From Syntrophobacterales bacterium (GTDB lineage: Bacteria; Desulfobacterota; Syntrophorhabdia; Syntrophorhabdales; WCHB1-27): a stretch of 8,654 bases of DNA. The notes below the pieces were generated by a model that saw nothing but the letters and a program-made list of their open reading frames with translations, was not told where the DNA came from and did no database searches. The stretch is taken from contig JADGQN010000187.1 in assembly GCA_017881765.1 (NCBI GenBank), positions 1 to 8,654 of the forward strand, in the 5' to 3' direction. The position numbers and the translations under genes are program-made. Below are positions 1 through 5,491 of the stretch, one piece after another (within the stretch, counting starts at the first letter, position 1; every line of letters begins with the position of its first letter).

Positions 1-292
1 CGCCTTCGCACGAGGCCAAGGCGCGTGAAACTTCATAAGAGAAGTCCACGTGGCCGGGCGTATCGATCAGGTTAAGCTCATACTCCTGGCCATCCCCGCT
101 CACGTACGGAAGGGCCACGGTTTGACTTTTGATGGTGATGCCCCGTTCCCGCTCGATATCCATGTTGTCGAGTATCTGGTCGCGGAACTGCCGGTCCTCC
201 ACCAGGTGGGCGTACTGGATCAAACGGTCGGCAAGCGTAGACTTACCGTGATCGATATGGGCAATGATGCTGAAGTTTCGTATCTGTTTCAT
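1..292 (-). CDS. lepA: Elongation factor 4 (LepA), N-terminal 97 codons; truncated by window edge
   Basis: LepA/EF-4 is a ribosome-associated translational GTPase of the EF-G family that acts in the cytoplasm, with proposed roles in back-translocation and ribosome biogenesis. The translated start begins MKQIRNFSIIAHIDHGKST. The G1 P-loop AHIDHGKST is at residues 11-19, the switch-I region with ERERGITIK at about 47-55, and the G3 motif DTPGH at 77-81. Family members are usually about 600 residues, so only the front of the G domain is here and the gene continues beyond base 1. The start choice is not certain. The ATG at 292-290 has no good Shine-Dalgarno at normal distance. A TTG two codons further upstream (301-299) sits 4 nt after AAAGG and would add three residues. 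The gene lies 195 bp downstream of the helicase stop on the same strand. Family identity is very secure. Confidence 0.96.
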   Translation of the reverse strand, partial: MKQIRNFSIIAHIDHGKSTLADRLIQYAHLVEDRQFRDQILDNMDIERERGITIKSQTVALPYVSGDGQEYELNLIDTPGHVDFSYEVSRALASCEG

Positions 293-375
293 GTATGCCA
301 ATTTGCCTTTAAGCGTATACCTTATTTCCCTGCGACGGTAAAGCCGCGTCGTCACGCATCACGGCTCTTGCATCG

Positions 376-472
376 TCCTAGTGAACGCAGTGAACGCTCT
401 TCCTAGTGAGCAAAGCGAACGGTCGTCCCGGTCACGCTCTGCGTGACGGTCGTCCTAGCGCAGCGGACGTCG
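376..472. repeat. Degenerate tandem array of four 20-27 bp units between helicase and lepA
   Basis: Four consecutive units each begin TCC(T/C)(A/G)G and most end in GGTCG or ACGTCG. They lie at 376-400 (25 bp), 401-425 (25 bp), 426-452 (27 bp) and 453-472 (20 bp). Unit 1 carries an internal GTGAACGC direct repeat. Unit 3 is a hairpin, with GTCACGC at 431-437 pairing with GCGTGAC at 441-447 across a TCT loop. The array fills half of the 195-bp spacer downstream of the helicase stop. Units vary in length and sequence but keep the same frame of TCCTAG and ACG blocks, which suggests duplication followed by drift. No U-tract follows the hairpin, so it is not a standard intrinsic terminator. Function is unknown; such arrays may be dispersed genome repeats. 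Confidence 0.75.
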
Positions 473-487
473 CCCGGACCCCGGACC

Positions 488-2071
488 TTATCTCCTCCCC
501 GCCGGGTCGACGGTGATCTTATTTCCCTTGATGTACCGATCTTTCATCATCGACAGTACATCGTGTGCGTTCTCCTTGGGAACTTCGACGAAGGTATAAT
601 GGTCGTGTATATCGATCTTTCCTATAAATTTGCCGGGCAGGCCCGTTTCGCCGCTGATCGCTCCGACTATATCCTTCGGACCCACCTTGTGCTGGCGACC
701 CACGTTGAAGTGAAGCCTTACCATGCCGCCGAAGGATTGCGGTTCACCGAAGTCCGGTGCACTTGCGGCCTGGTCTTTCCCGTCCGCCACCAATAACATC
801 TTGAGCAACGCGGCTGCTATATCCAGTGCGGAATAGTCCTCCGTCATCAGTCTCTCGATCAGGTTCGTGTATTTGTCGAGGTCTCCCTCTCCAACGCGCT
901 CTTTAATGCTCTCGAGCAGCGTCACTGCCCTGGTCTCTTCCACCTCTGCGAGGGAAGGGATCGGCTGGCGGGCAATCTTTATGTTCGCAAACGTCTGTAT
1001 GTCGCGTAGTCCGTGAACCTCTCTCCCGACCACGAAGGTGAAGGCATAGCCTGCTCTGCCCGCACGTGCGGTCCGCCCTATTCTGTGGACGTAATATTCC
1101 TCGTCGCGGGGCAGGTCGTAATTGAAGACGGCTTCTATACCTTCGACATCGATGCCTCGTGCCGCTACATCGGTCGCGACCAGGATCTCCAGCGCGGCCC
1201 TTCGGAACTTATCCATGACGCGGTCACGCTGGGACTGTGTCATGTCGCCATGCAGACCTTCGGTCTGGTAACCACGGGCCTGGAGTTCTATCACCACCTC
1301 ATCCACCTTTTTTTTCGTGTTGCAGAAGACAAGGGAGAGTTTCAGGTTGTACATGTCGATCAGCCGGCTCAGCACGTCCGGCTTCATGCCTTCCCTCACC
1401 TCGAAATAGAATTGCTGCACGGCAGGGACGGTCAACTCTTTGTGCACGACTTTTATGAGCTGAGGGTCCTTCATGTATTTGCTTGTAAGGTTGAGAATCG
1501 GTTTGGGCATGGTGGCGGAGAAGAGCAATGTCTGCCTTTCCGACGGGATCGCCTGGAGGATGGTCTCAATATCTTCGATGAAGCCCATATTGAGCATCTC
1601 ATCGGCTTCGTCTAACACGAGAATGCCTACACTGCCGAGCTTCAGGGTGCCGCGGTTGATGTGGTCTATGGTGCGCCCCGGTGTCCCGATGACGACATGG
1701 ACCCCGCCCTGAAGTGCCCGTATCTGCCGGTCTATGGGCTGGCCGCCGTAGACGGGCAGTATGTTTATATCCTTCTTGTATCTGGAGACCCGCTTCAGTT
1801 CTTCGGAGACCTGGACTGCCAGTTCCCTTGTCGGGCAGAGGATGATCGCCTGGACATGTTTGCTCTTTGGCCGGATTGCTTCGATGATGGGGATGCCGAA
1901 TGCTATAGTCTTGCCGGTACCGGTCTGGGCCTGCCCGATAATATCTTTGCCCGCGAGAATGGGAGGGATTGCCTGTGCCTGGATCGGCGTTGTTTCCTCG
2001 AACTCCATATGGTCGATTGCCTTCTGCACCTCTTTTGAAAGCGCCAAATCTTGAAATCTCATTGGTTCCAT
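488..2071 (-). CDS. deaD: ATP-dependent DEAD-box RNA helicase (DeaD/CsdA type) with DbpA-like RNA-binding tail
   Basis: This enzyme unwinds short RNA duplexes using ATP. DeaD/CsdA-type members assist ribosome assembly and mRNA turnover, particularly in the cold. All core motifs are present in order: Q motif (F6 to Q31), Walker A AQTGTGKT (48-55), PTRELA (80-85), GG (109-110), TPGR (130-133), DEAD (154-157), SAT (185-187), ATDVAARGID (299-308) and HRIGRTARAGR (329-339). The last 75 or so residues (about 450-523) resemble the DbpA RNA-binding domain, with the VGAISGETGLPGKFIGKI segment typical of that fold. At 527 residues it is shorter than E. coli DeaD (about 630) and longer than DbpA (about 460). 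The ATG at 2071 follows GAGAGGAA by about 8 nt. A second ATG three codons later is too far from that site. It is preceded by a long structured leader with its own promoter candidates. The domain call is secure; DeaD versus another subgroup is less so. Confidence 0.95.
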   Translation of the reverse strand: MEPMRFQDLALSKEVQKAIDHMEFEETTPIQAQAIPPILAGKDIIGQAQTGTGKTIAFGIPIIEAIRPKSKHVQAIILCPTRELAVQVSEELKRVSRYKKDINILPVYGGQPIDRQIRALQGGVHVVIGTPGRTIDHINRGTLKLGSVGILVLDEADEMLNMGFIEDIETILQAIPSERQTLLFSATMPKPILNLTSKYMKDPQLIKVVHKELTVPAVQQFYFEVREGMKPDVLSRLIDMYNLKLSLVFCNTKKKVDEVVIELQARGYQTEGLHGDMTQSQRDRVMDKFRRAALEILVATDVAARGIDVEGIEAVFNYDLPRDEEYYVHRIGRTARAGRAGYAFTFVVGREVHGLRDIQTFANIKIARQPIPSLAEVEETRAVTLLESIKERVGEGDLDKYTNLIERLMTEDYSALDIAAALLKMLLVADGKDQAASAPDFGEPQSFGGMVRLHFNVGRQHKVGPKDIVGAISGETGLPGKFIGKIDIHDHYTFVEVPKENAHDVLSMMKDRYIKGNKITVDPAGRR

Positions 2072-2123
2072 GGCTGCTATTCCTCTCGTTCAGTTATTCA
2101 ATAAGCTTTGCGACATGGTTTTC

Positions 2124-2186
2124 GGCTTCGAGTCTGCTATTACTGGGGCTCGCGTCGCCCCCTCCCGCGGCAGAGCCGCCGAAGCC
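2124..2186 (-). repeat. Cloverleaf-like inverted-repeat structure, helicase-proximal
   Basis: An outer 7-bp pair (GGCTTCG at 2124-2130 with CGAAGCC at 2180-2186) encloses two perfect hairpins. These are GGGGC at 2145-2149 with GCCCC at 2157-2161, and GCGGC at 2167-2171 with GCCGC at 2175-2179. Together they can fold as a three-way junction in the RNA upstream of the helicase. It lies 52 nt before the helicase start codon, leaving the ribosome site outside the fold. High GC content raises the odds of chance pairing, so confidence is moderate. Confidence 0.45.
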
Positions 2187-2229
2187 TCCCGCACCCGCAA
2201 GCGGGTACCCGGTCGCCGTGCTCGCTAGA

Positions 2230-2296
2230 TAGATTCCTTACGGACGGCTGCTAGCCATCAGAGGACCACGCTTTCAAGCGTGCCCGCAGGAATCTA
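2230..2296 (-). repeat. Cloverleaf-like inverted-repeat structure, promoter-proximal
   Basis: A perfect 9-bp outer inverted repeat (TAGATTCCT at 2230-2238, AGGAATCTA at 2288-2296) encloses two perfect hairpins. These are GGCT/AGCC at 2246-2256 and CACGCTT/AAGCGTG at 2267-2282. The layout matches the second element at 2124-2186 but the sequence does not. It lacks the T-loop sequence, 7-bp acceptor stem and CCA-side features expected of a tRNA. It could be a leader RNA domain or an inserted small palindromic repeat. Confidence 0.55.
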
Positions 2297-2349
2297 TTTT
2301 CGGAAATGAGCGTGCGACGAAATCATGGAAGCTGCATACATCAGTCGCC

Positions 2350-2401
2350 ATTATAGCATTTTACGGGCAAATTAGACAGACTAAAGAAACGCGTCTGTCA
2401 A
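2350..2401 (-). promoter_or_regulatory. Overlapping sigma70-type promoter candidates for the helicase
   Basis: On the minus strand there is an extended -10 box, TGC followed by a perfect TATAAT (TATAAT at 2355-2350, TGC at 2358-2356). This would start transcription near 2343. Its -35 at 17 bp spacing (TGTCTA) is weak, as is common for extended -10 promoters. A second, overlapping candidate is a perfect TTGACA (2401-2396) with TCTAAT (2376-2371, five of six consensus) at a long 19-bp spacing. Both point toward the helicase. Confidence 0.55.
2375..2399. promoter_or_regulatory. Candidate operator: 7-bp inverted repeat over the helicase promoter
   Basis: GACAGAC (2375-2381) and GTCTGTC (2393-2399) form a perfect inverted repeat with an 11-bp spacer, a centre-to-centre distance of 18 bp. 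It overlaps the -35 and -10 of the TTGACA/TCTAAT promoter and the -35 position of the extended -10 promoter. That placement suits a dimeric repressor. No regulator gene is in the window to pair it with. Confidence 0.4.
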
Positions 2402-2452
2402 CGCGCCAATACCTACTGCGAGAATTAGTAAGTTACACTTTGATGCCCTGGC

Positions 2453-2522
2453 TGTCATTCCGGAGAACGCCGGAATCCAGATTCTACAAGTATTTCTGGA
2501 CCCCGGTTTTCACCGGGGTGAC
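2453..2522. repeat. Two-hairpin nested palindromic repeat of the GTCATTCC...GGGGTGAC type
   Basis: The element is nested. The outer GTCA (2454-2457) pairs with TGAC (2519-2522). Hairpin 1 is ATTCCGG (2457-2463) with CCGGAAT (2470-2476). TCCAG (2476-2480) pairs with CTGGA (2496-2500). Hairpin 2 is ACCCCGG (2500-2506) with CCGGGGT (2513-2519). Elements beginning GTCATTCC and closing on TGAC are widespread REP-like intergenic repeats in many bacterial genomes, as I recall. The two hairpins differ in sequence but each is perfectly self-complementary, which implies that structure is being kept. It sits between the ABC operon end and the helicase promoter. Confidence 0.7.
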
Positions 2523-2554
2523 GACGTTAGGTTGGCGGTCTTGAGGCTCTGTCT

Positions 2555-2599
2555 ATATCTGTGTCTGGAAACAGATATTTCAACCCTGTCCGGGTTGAA
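2555..2599 (-). terminator. Paired hairpins at the 3' end of the ABC transporter operon
   Basis: Two adjacent perfect 8-bp hairpins lie 23 nt after the DppF-type stop codon. Reading with the transcript, the first is TTCAACCC/GGGTTGAA (2599-2579, 5-nt loop) and the second is ACAGATAT with ATATCTGT (2578-2555, 8-nt loop). There is no uridine run after either, so this is not a textbook intrinsic terminator. It may act with Rho or protect the mRNA 3' end. Confidence 0.5.
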
Positions 2600-2622
2600 G
2601 TCGAGGTGGGCTTTACTGCTTA

Positions 2623-3597
2623 CTATCTCTTGGCAAATAGATGGCACGCCACCTCGTGGCCCGGCTCGATCTCGGCAAGCTCAGGTCCGCGATGGCCGCA
2701 GACCTCCTTTGCGTCAGGGCAGCGGGGATGAAAGCGGCAGCCATCCGGCGGGTTCACCGGCGATGGAACCTCCCCCTTGAGTGGCACCTGTTCAACCCGG
2801 CTGTCCGGGTCGGGTATGGGACACAGGGGAAGAAGGGCTTTGGTATATGGATGGCATGGATGTTCAAAGAGCTGCGTGCGCCTCGCCAGTTCCACAACTT
2901 TTCCCAGGTACATCACGGCAATCCGGTCGCACAGGAATCGGGCGGCGGAAAGGTTGTGGGTGATGAACAGATAGGCGATATTCATCTCTTTCTGAAGTGA
3001 CTTCATCAGGTTCAGTATCTGGGCCTGGATCGACATGTCGAGGGCGCTGGAGGGCTCATCAGCCACGATAAGGCTCGGGAAAAGGATGAGTGCCCTGGCG
3101 ATGGCGATCCGCTGTCGCTGGCCGCCGGAGAATTCATGCGGAAATCGCTTCAGGTGAGCAGGCTCAAGGCCGACTTTTTCCATGGTGTCGACGCATCTTT
3201 TTTCCCGCTCGCGAGCGTCGCTCACCCCATGGGAATGAAGGATCTGATTCAGCATCTTCGCTACGGTGATCCGGGGATTCAGCGATGAATACGGGTCCTG
3301 AAAGATGATCTGCATGCGGCCACGCAATTTCCGCAGGGCCGCATCAGAGAGGTGGCAGACGTCCTTCCCGTCAAAAAAAATCACACCGGAGGTCGGGTCA
3401 TACAGTCTCAGAACAGTTCTGCCCAGCGTGGTCTTCCCACACCCGCTCTCCCCCACAATACCGAGGACTTCCCCCGGGCTCAGCTGGAAGCTGACACCAT
3501 CAACGGCCTTGAGGATTTGAACATCTCCAAATCCTTTCTTGATGTAAAAGTGTTTCTTGAGATCCAGGACTGAGAGCAAAGGATACGGCTGGTTCAT
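2623..3597 (-). CDS. dppF: Dipeptide/oligopeptide-type ABC transporter ATPase, DppF/OppF family
   Basis: This is one of the two nucleotide-binding subunits that drive an inner-membrane peptide-type importer by ATP hydrolysis. Visible motifs are Walker A GESGCGKT (49-56), Q-loop FQDP (Q100), signature FSGGQ (156-160), Walker B with DEP (180-182) and the switch histidine H214. The C-terminal oligo_HPY segment has GCRFHPRC and four cysteines, C287, C293, C300 and C318. The neighbouring ATPase has the same cysteine spacing. In related Opp/Dpp ATPases this set has been reported to bind a 4Fe-4S cluster. Length 324 is normal. The ATG overlaps the upstream gene's TGA as ATGA, so translation is probably coupled. 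It is the last gene of the operon. Substrate cannot be read from this subunit. Confidence 0.95.
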   Translation of the reverse strand: MNQPYPLLSVLDLKKHFYIKKGFGDVQILKAVDGVSFQLSPGEVLGIVGESGCGKTTLGRTVLRLYDPTSGVIFFDGKDVCHLSDAALRKLRGRMQIIFQDPYSSLNPRITVAKMLNQILHSHGVSDAREREKRCVDTMEKVGLEPAHLKRFPHEFSGGQRQRIAIARALILFPSLIVADEPSSALDMSIQAQILNLMKSLQKEMNIAYLFITHNLSAARFLCDRIAVMYLGKVVELARRTQLFEHPCHPYTKALLPLCPIPDPDSRVEQVPLKGEVPSPVNPPDGCRFHPRCPDAKEVCGHRGPELAEIEPGHEVACHLFAKR

Positions 3598-4589
3598 GCG
3601 TTCTCAGCTCCATCTCCGTTACGTTCAGTAAAACAGGCCACCCAGTGGCCGCGCTCTTCCTCTTTCAAGGAAGGGGTCTGGCTGCTGCATATAGTCTCTG
3701 CCCGGCCGCACCTCGGATGGAACCTGCAGCCCGCGGGCGGCTCGATAAGATTCGGCACTGTGCCTGGGATAGAACTGAGCGCATCGCGATCGCAGTCGAG
3801 CCTTGGGCTGGCTCCGATGAGGGCGCGGGTGTAAGGGTGTCTTGGGGTTCGGATCAAGCTTCGGATATCCGCGTACTCCACGATCTTGCCCGCATACATG
3901 ACTGCTGCATAGGTACAAATCCAGGACAAAACTCCCAGATCGTGGGTAATAAAAAGGAACGAGGTCTTCCTCTGGCTTCTCAGTTCATTCAGGAGGGTAA
4001 TAATCTGGGCCTGGGTCGAGACATCCAGGGCAGTGGTGGGCTCGTCGCAGATGAGGAGGTCGGGCTCACATGATATAGCGATCGCTATCATCACACGCTG
4101 CAGCATCCCGCCGGAGAGCTCGTGCGGATACTGACTGAGAATGCGCCGGGGATCAGGGATTTTGACGGACCGGAGAACGGCAAGAGCTTTTTCTCTCACG
4201 TCGCTTGCCCGTCCTTCCTGATGAAATCGTATCGCTTCCTCAATCTGACTTCCTATGGTAAATGAAGGGTTCATTGATGTCGAAGGTTCCTGAAATATCA
4301 TCGAAATCTTTTTGCCCCGGATGCTCCGCATCTGTCTCTCCGGGAGCTTAAGAAGGTCCTGCCCTCTCAGCAGAATCTGTCCGGAGACGATTTTCCCCGG
4401 CGGGTCCGGGATGAGGCGCAGGATGGAGAAAGCGGTCATGCTCTTTCCTGAGCCGGATTCCCCGACCAGCCCTACGCTTTCTCCTTCGGGTACGGTCAGG
4501 TTCACGCCATCCACTGCTTTTACTACGCCCTCGTCAGTGAAGAAGTGGGTTCTTAGATCGATGATCTCGAGAATATTGCTGTCCGCCAA
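3594..4589 (-). CDS. dppD: Dipeptide/oligopeptide-type ABC transporter ATPase, DppD/OppD family
   Basis: This is the second nucleotide-binding subunit of the importer and forms the ATPase pair with the DppF-type protein. Walker A GESGSGKS is at 43-50, Q-loop FQEP with Q100, signature LSGGM at 158-162, Walker B LLICDEP at 178-184 and switch histidine H216. The C-terminal HPY segment carries C288, C294, C301 and C319, the four-cysteine set seen in iron-sulfur-containing family members. Length 331 is typical. The start is TTG: an in-frame TAA lies seven codons upstream with no ATG or GTG between, and GGGGAG sits 6 nt before the TTG. The first in-frame ATG is after Walker A and cannot be the start. 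It lies 29 nt after the DppC-type stop and overlaps dppF by 4 nt. Confidence 0.95.
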   Translation of the reverse strand: MADSNILEIIDLRTHFFTDEGVVKAVDGVNLTVPEGESVGLVGESGSGKSMTAFSILRLIPDPPGKIVSGQILLRGQDLLKLPERQMRSIRGKKISMIFQEPSTSMNPSFTIGSQIEEAIRFHQEGRASDVREKALAVLRSVKIPDPRRILSQYPHELSGGMLQRVMIAIAISCEPDLLICDEPTTALDVSTQAQIITLLNELRSQRKTSFLFITHDLGVLSWICTYAAVMYAGKIVEYADIRSLIRTPRHPYTRALIGASPRLDCDRDALSSIPGTVPNLIEPPAGCRFHPRCGRAETICSSQTPSLKEEERGHWVACFTERNGDGAENA

Positions 4590-4595
4590 CTCAGA

Positions 4596-4601
4596 CTCCC
4601 C
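4596..4601 (-). promoter_or_regulatory. Ribosome binding site that fixes the TTG start of the DppD-type ATPase
   Basis: GGGGAG on the minus strand lies 6 nt upstream of the TTG at 4589-4587. It supports the non-ATG start, since no ATG or GTG lies between the in-frame upstream stop and this TTG. Confidence 0.7.
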
Positions 4602-4618
4602 GTAACCTTAACCCTGTG

Positions 4619-5449
4619 TCACTGGGTCTTCAACTTTGGATCCCATGCGTCCCGAAGCCCGTCACCAAACGCGTTGAACGCAAACACGGTGATCATGATC
4701 ATGAGCCCGGGAAACAAGGAGTAATACGGAAATGTCCTGAGGTACTTCTGCCCCTCGCTGATCATCAGCCCCCACGAGGAAGCAGGGGGCTGCATCCCTA
4801 ACCCCAGAAAGCTCAGGATTGCCTCGATCATTATGGACGTCGCAATACCGAGCGTCGCGACCACAATCAGAGGCGCCAGTATATTGGGCAGGACGTGGGT
4901 AAACATGATACTTGAGCGACTGATCCCGGATGCCCTTGCTGCCAGTATATAGTCCTTCTCCTTGACAGAAAGAACGGATGCCCTCACAATTCTGGCATAC
5001 TGCGGTACGGAAACAACACCGATAGAAAAAATCACCGTAGTGAGACTCGGGCCCCAGACGGCGACGAGGGCCAGGGCGAGAAGGGCCGGAGGAAAAGCCC
5101 AGACCACATCAAGAATACGCATGATGATGATATCGACAAAACGCCCGAAGTATCCGGCAAAGAGGCCGGCGAGGCCACCTACAAAAGCCGCCACAATTAC
5201 GGATCCGAGTCCAACCAGCAAAGAGACCCGTGTTCCATAAATTACCCTGCTCAGAAGGTCCCGGCCAAGATGGTCGGTGCCCATGGGGTGTGCCAAAGAC
5301 GGAGCTGACAGTGTGCTTCCGAACTCCATCTGGTACGGATCTTTCGGAGCGAGAAATGGTGCAAAAATTCCAACGAAGACCAGGACAGCCAGTACGATTA
5401 CCCCGACCATTGCCATGCTATGTTTCTTGAACCGTCTATATAGTTCCAA
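4619..5449 (-). CDS. dppC: Dipeptide/oligopeptide-type ABC transporter permease, DppC/OppC family
   Basis: This is one of two inner-membrane subunits forming the translocation channel. The N-terminal membrane segment (about 14-34) is followed by the family signature HPMGTDHLGRDLLSR at about 54-68. Further hydrophobic segments lie at about 76-100, 119-148, 188-215 and 244-262. The cytoplasmic EAA loop (about 166-195, with AARASGISRSSIMFTHVLPN) is where an ATPase docks. Length 276 is normal. The start is TTG at 5449, placed 5 nt after AAGGGA. The first in-frame ATG (residue 12) would cut into the first membrane segment's lead-in and has no comparable ribosome site. It is 29 nt downstream of the DppB-type stop and 29 nt upstream of the DppD-type start, consistent with one transcript. 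Confidence 0.94.
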   Translation of the reverse strand: MELYRRFKKHSMAMVGVIVLAVLVFVGIFAPFLAPKDPYQMEFGSTLSAPSLAHPMGTDHLGRDLLSRVIYGTRVSLLVGLGSVIVAAFVGGLAGLFAGYFGRFVDIIIMRILDVVWAFPPALLALALVAVWGPSLTTVIFSIGVVSVPQYARIVRASVLSVKEKDYILAARASGISRSSIMFTHVLPNILAPLIVVATLGIATSIMIEAILSFLGLGMQPPASSWGLMISEGQKYLRTFPYYSLFPGLMIMITVFAFNAFGDGLRDAWDPKLKTQ

Positions 5450-5454
5450 TAAAT

Positions 5455-5460
5455 TCCCTT
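5455..5460 (-). promoter_or_regulatory. Ribosome binding site for the TTG start of the DppC-type permease
   Basis: AAGGGA on the minus strand is 5 nt upstream of the TTG at 5449-5447. It lies just past two further AAAGGG copies created by the 11-bp tandem repeat at the end of the preceding gene. Confidence 0.6.
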
Positions 5461-5463
5461 CTT

Positions 5464-5491
5464 TTTCTCATCCCTTTCTCATCCCTTTCTC
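5464..5491. repeat. 11-bp perfect tandem repeat at the permease gene junction
   Basis: The unit TTTCTCATCCC occurs twice in a row (5464-5474, 5475-5485) with a further six matching bases. On the coding strand each copy supplies AAAGGGATGA, so the end of the DppB-type gene (its last two codons and TGA) is duplicated together with a Shine-Dalgarno-like AAAGGG. This looks like a slippage duplication. It lengthens the gap before the DppC-type gene without harming either reading frame. Confidence 0.75.

Larger units (their letters stand above)
2072..2343 (-). promoter_or_regulatory. Candidate long structured 5' leader of the DEAD-box helicase mRNA
   Basis: If transcription starts about 7 nt after the extended -10 box at 2350-2355, the helicase mRNA carries a leader of about 270 nt. 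No complete conventional gene lies in this stretch. It contains two clustered inverted-repeat structures (2230-2296 and 2124-2186) with a small hairpin between them (ACCCG at 2193-2197 pairing with CGGGT at 2202-2206). E. coli deaD and cold-shock mRNAs are known to have long regulated leaders, so autoregulation or temperature control is a reasonable inference. I do not recognise a known riboswitch class on either strand. Confidence 0.45.

Noticed and set aside
431..447. Intrinsic terminator for the helicase
   Set aside because: The stem is perfect over 7 bp, but no uridine run follows on either strand, so it is treated only as part of the repeat array.
376..472. CRISPR array
   Set aside because: The units are directly adjacent and degenerate, with no unique spacers of constant length and no cas genes nearby.
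1013..1615. 200-codon plus-strand open frame
   Set aside because: It is antisense to the conserved core of the DEAD-box helicase, and its translation mirrors the helicase codons without any family features.
2230..2296. Possible tRNA, because of the cloverleaf-like fold and 67-nt length
   Set aside because: The outer stem is 9 bp, there is no T-loop GTTCGA-type sequence, no anticodon arm of the right geometry and only two internal hairpins.
2230..2296. Known riboswitch or self-cleaving ribozyme (CTGATGG on the minus strand recalls a hammerhead core)
   Set aside because: The required GAAA and stem order of a hammerhead are absent, and no other riboswitch consensus that I know fits.
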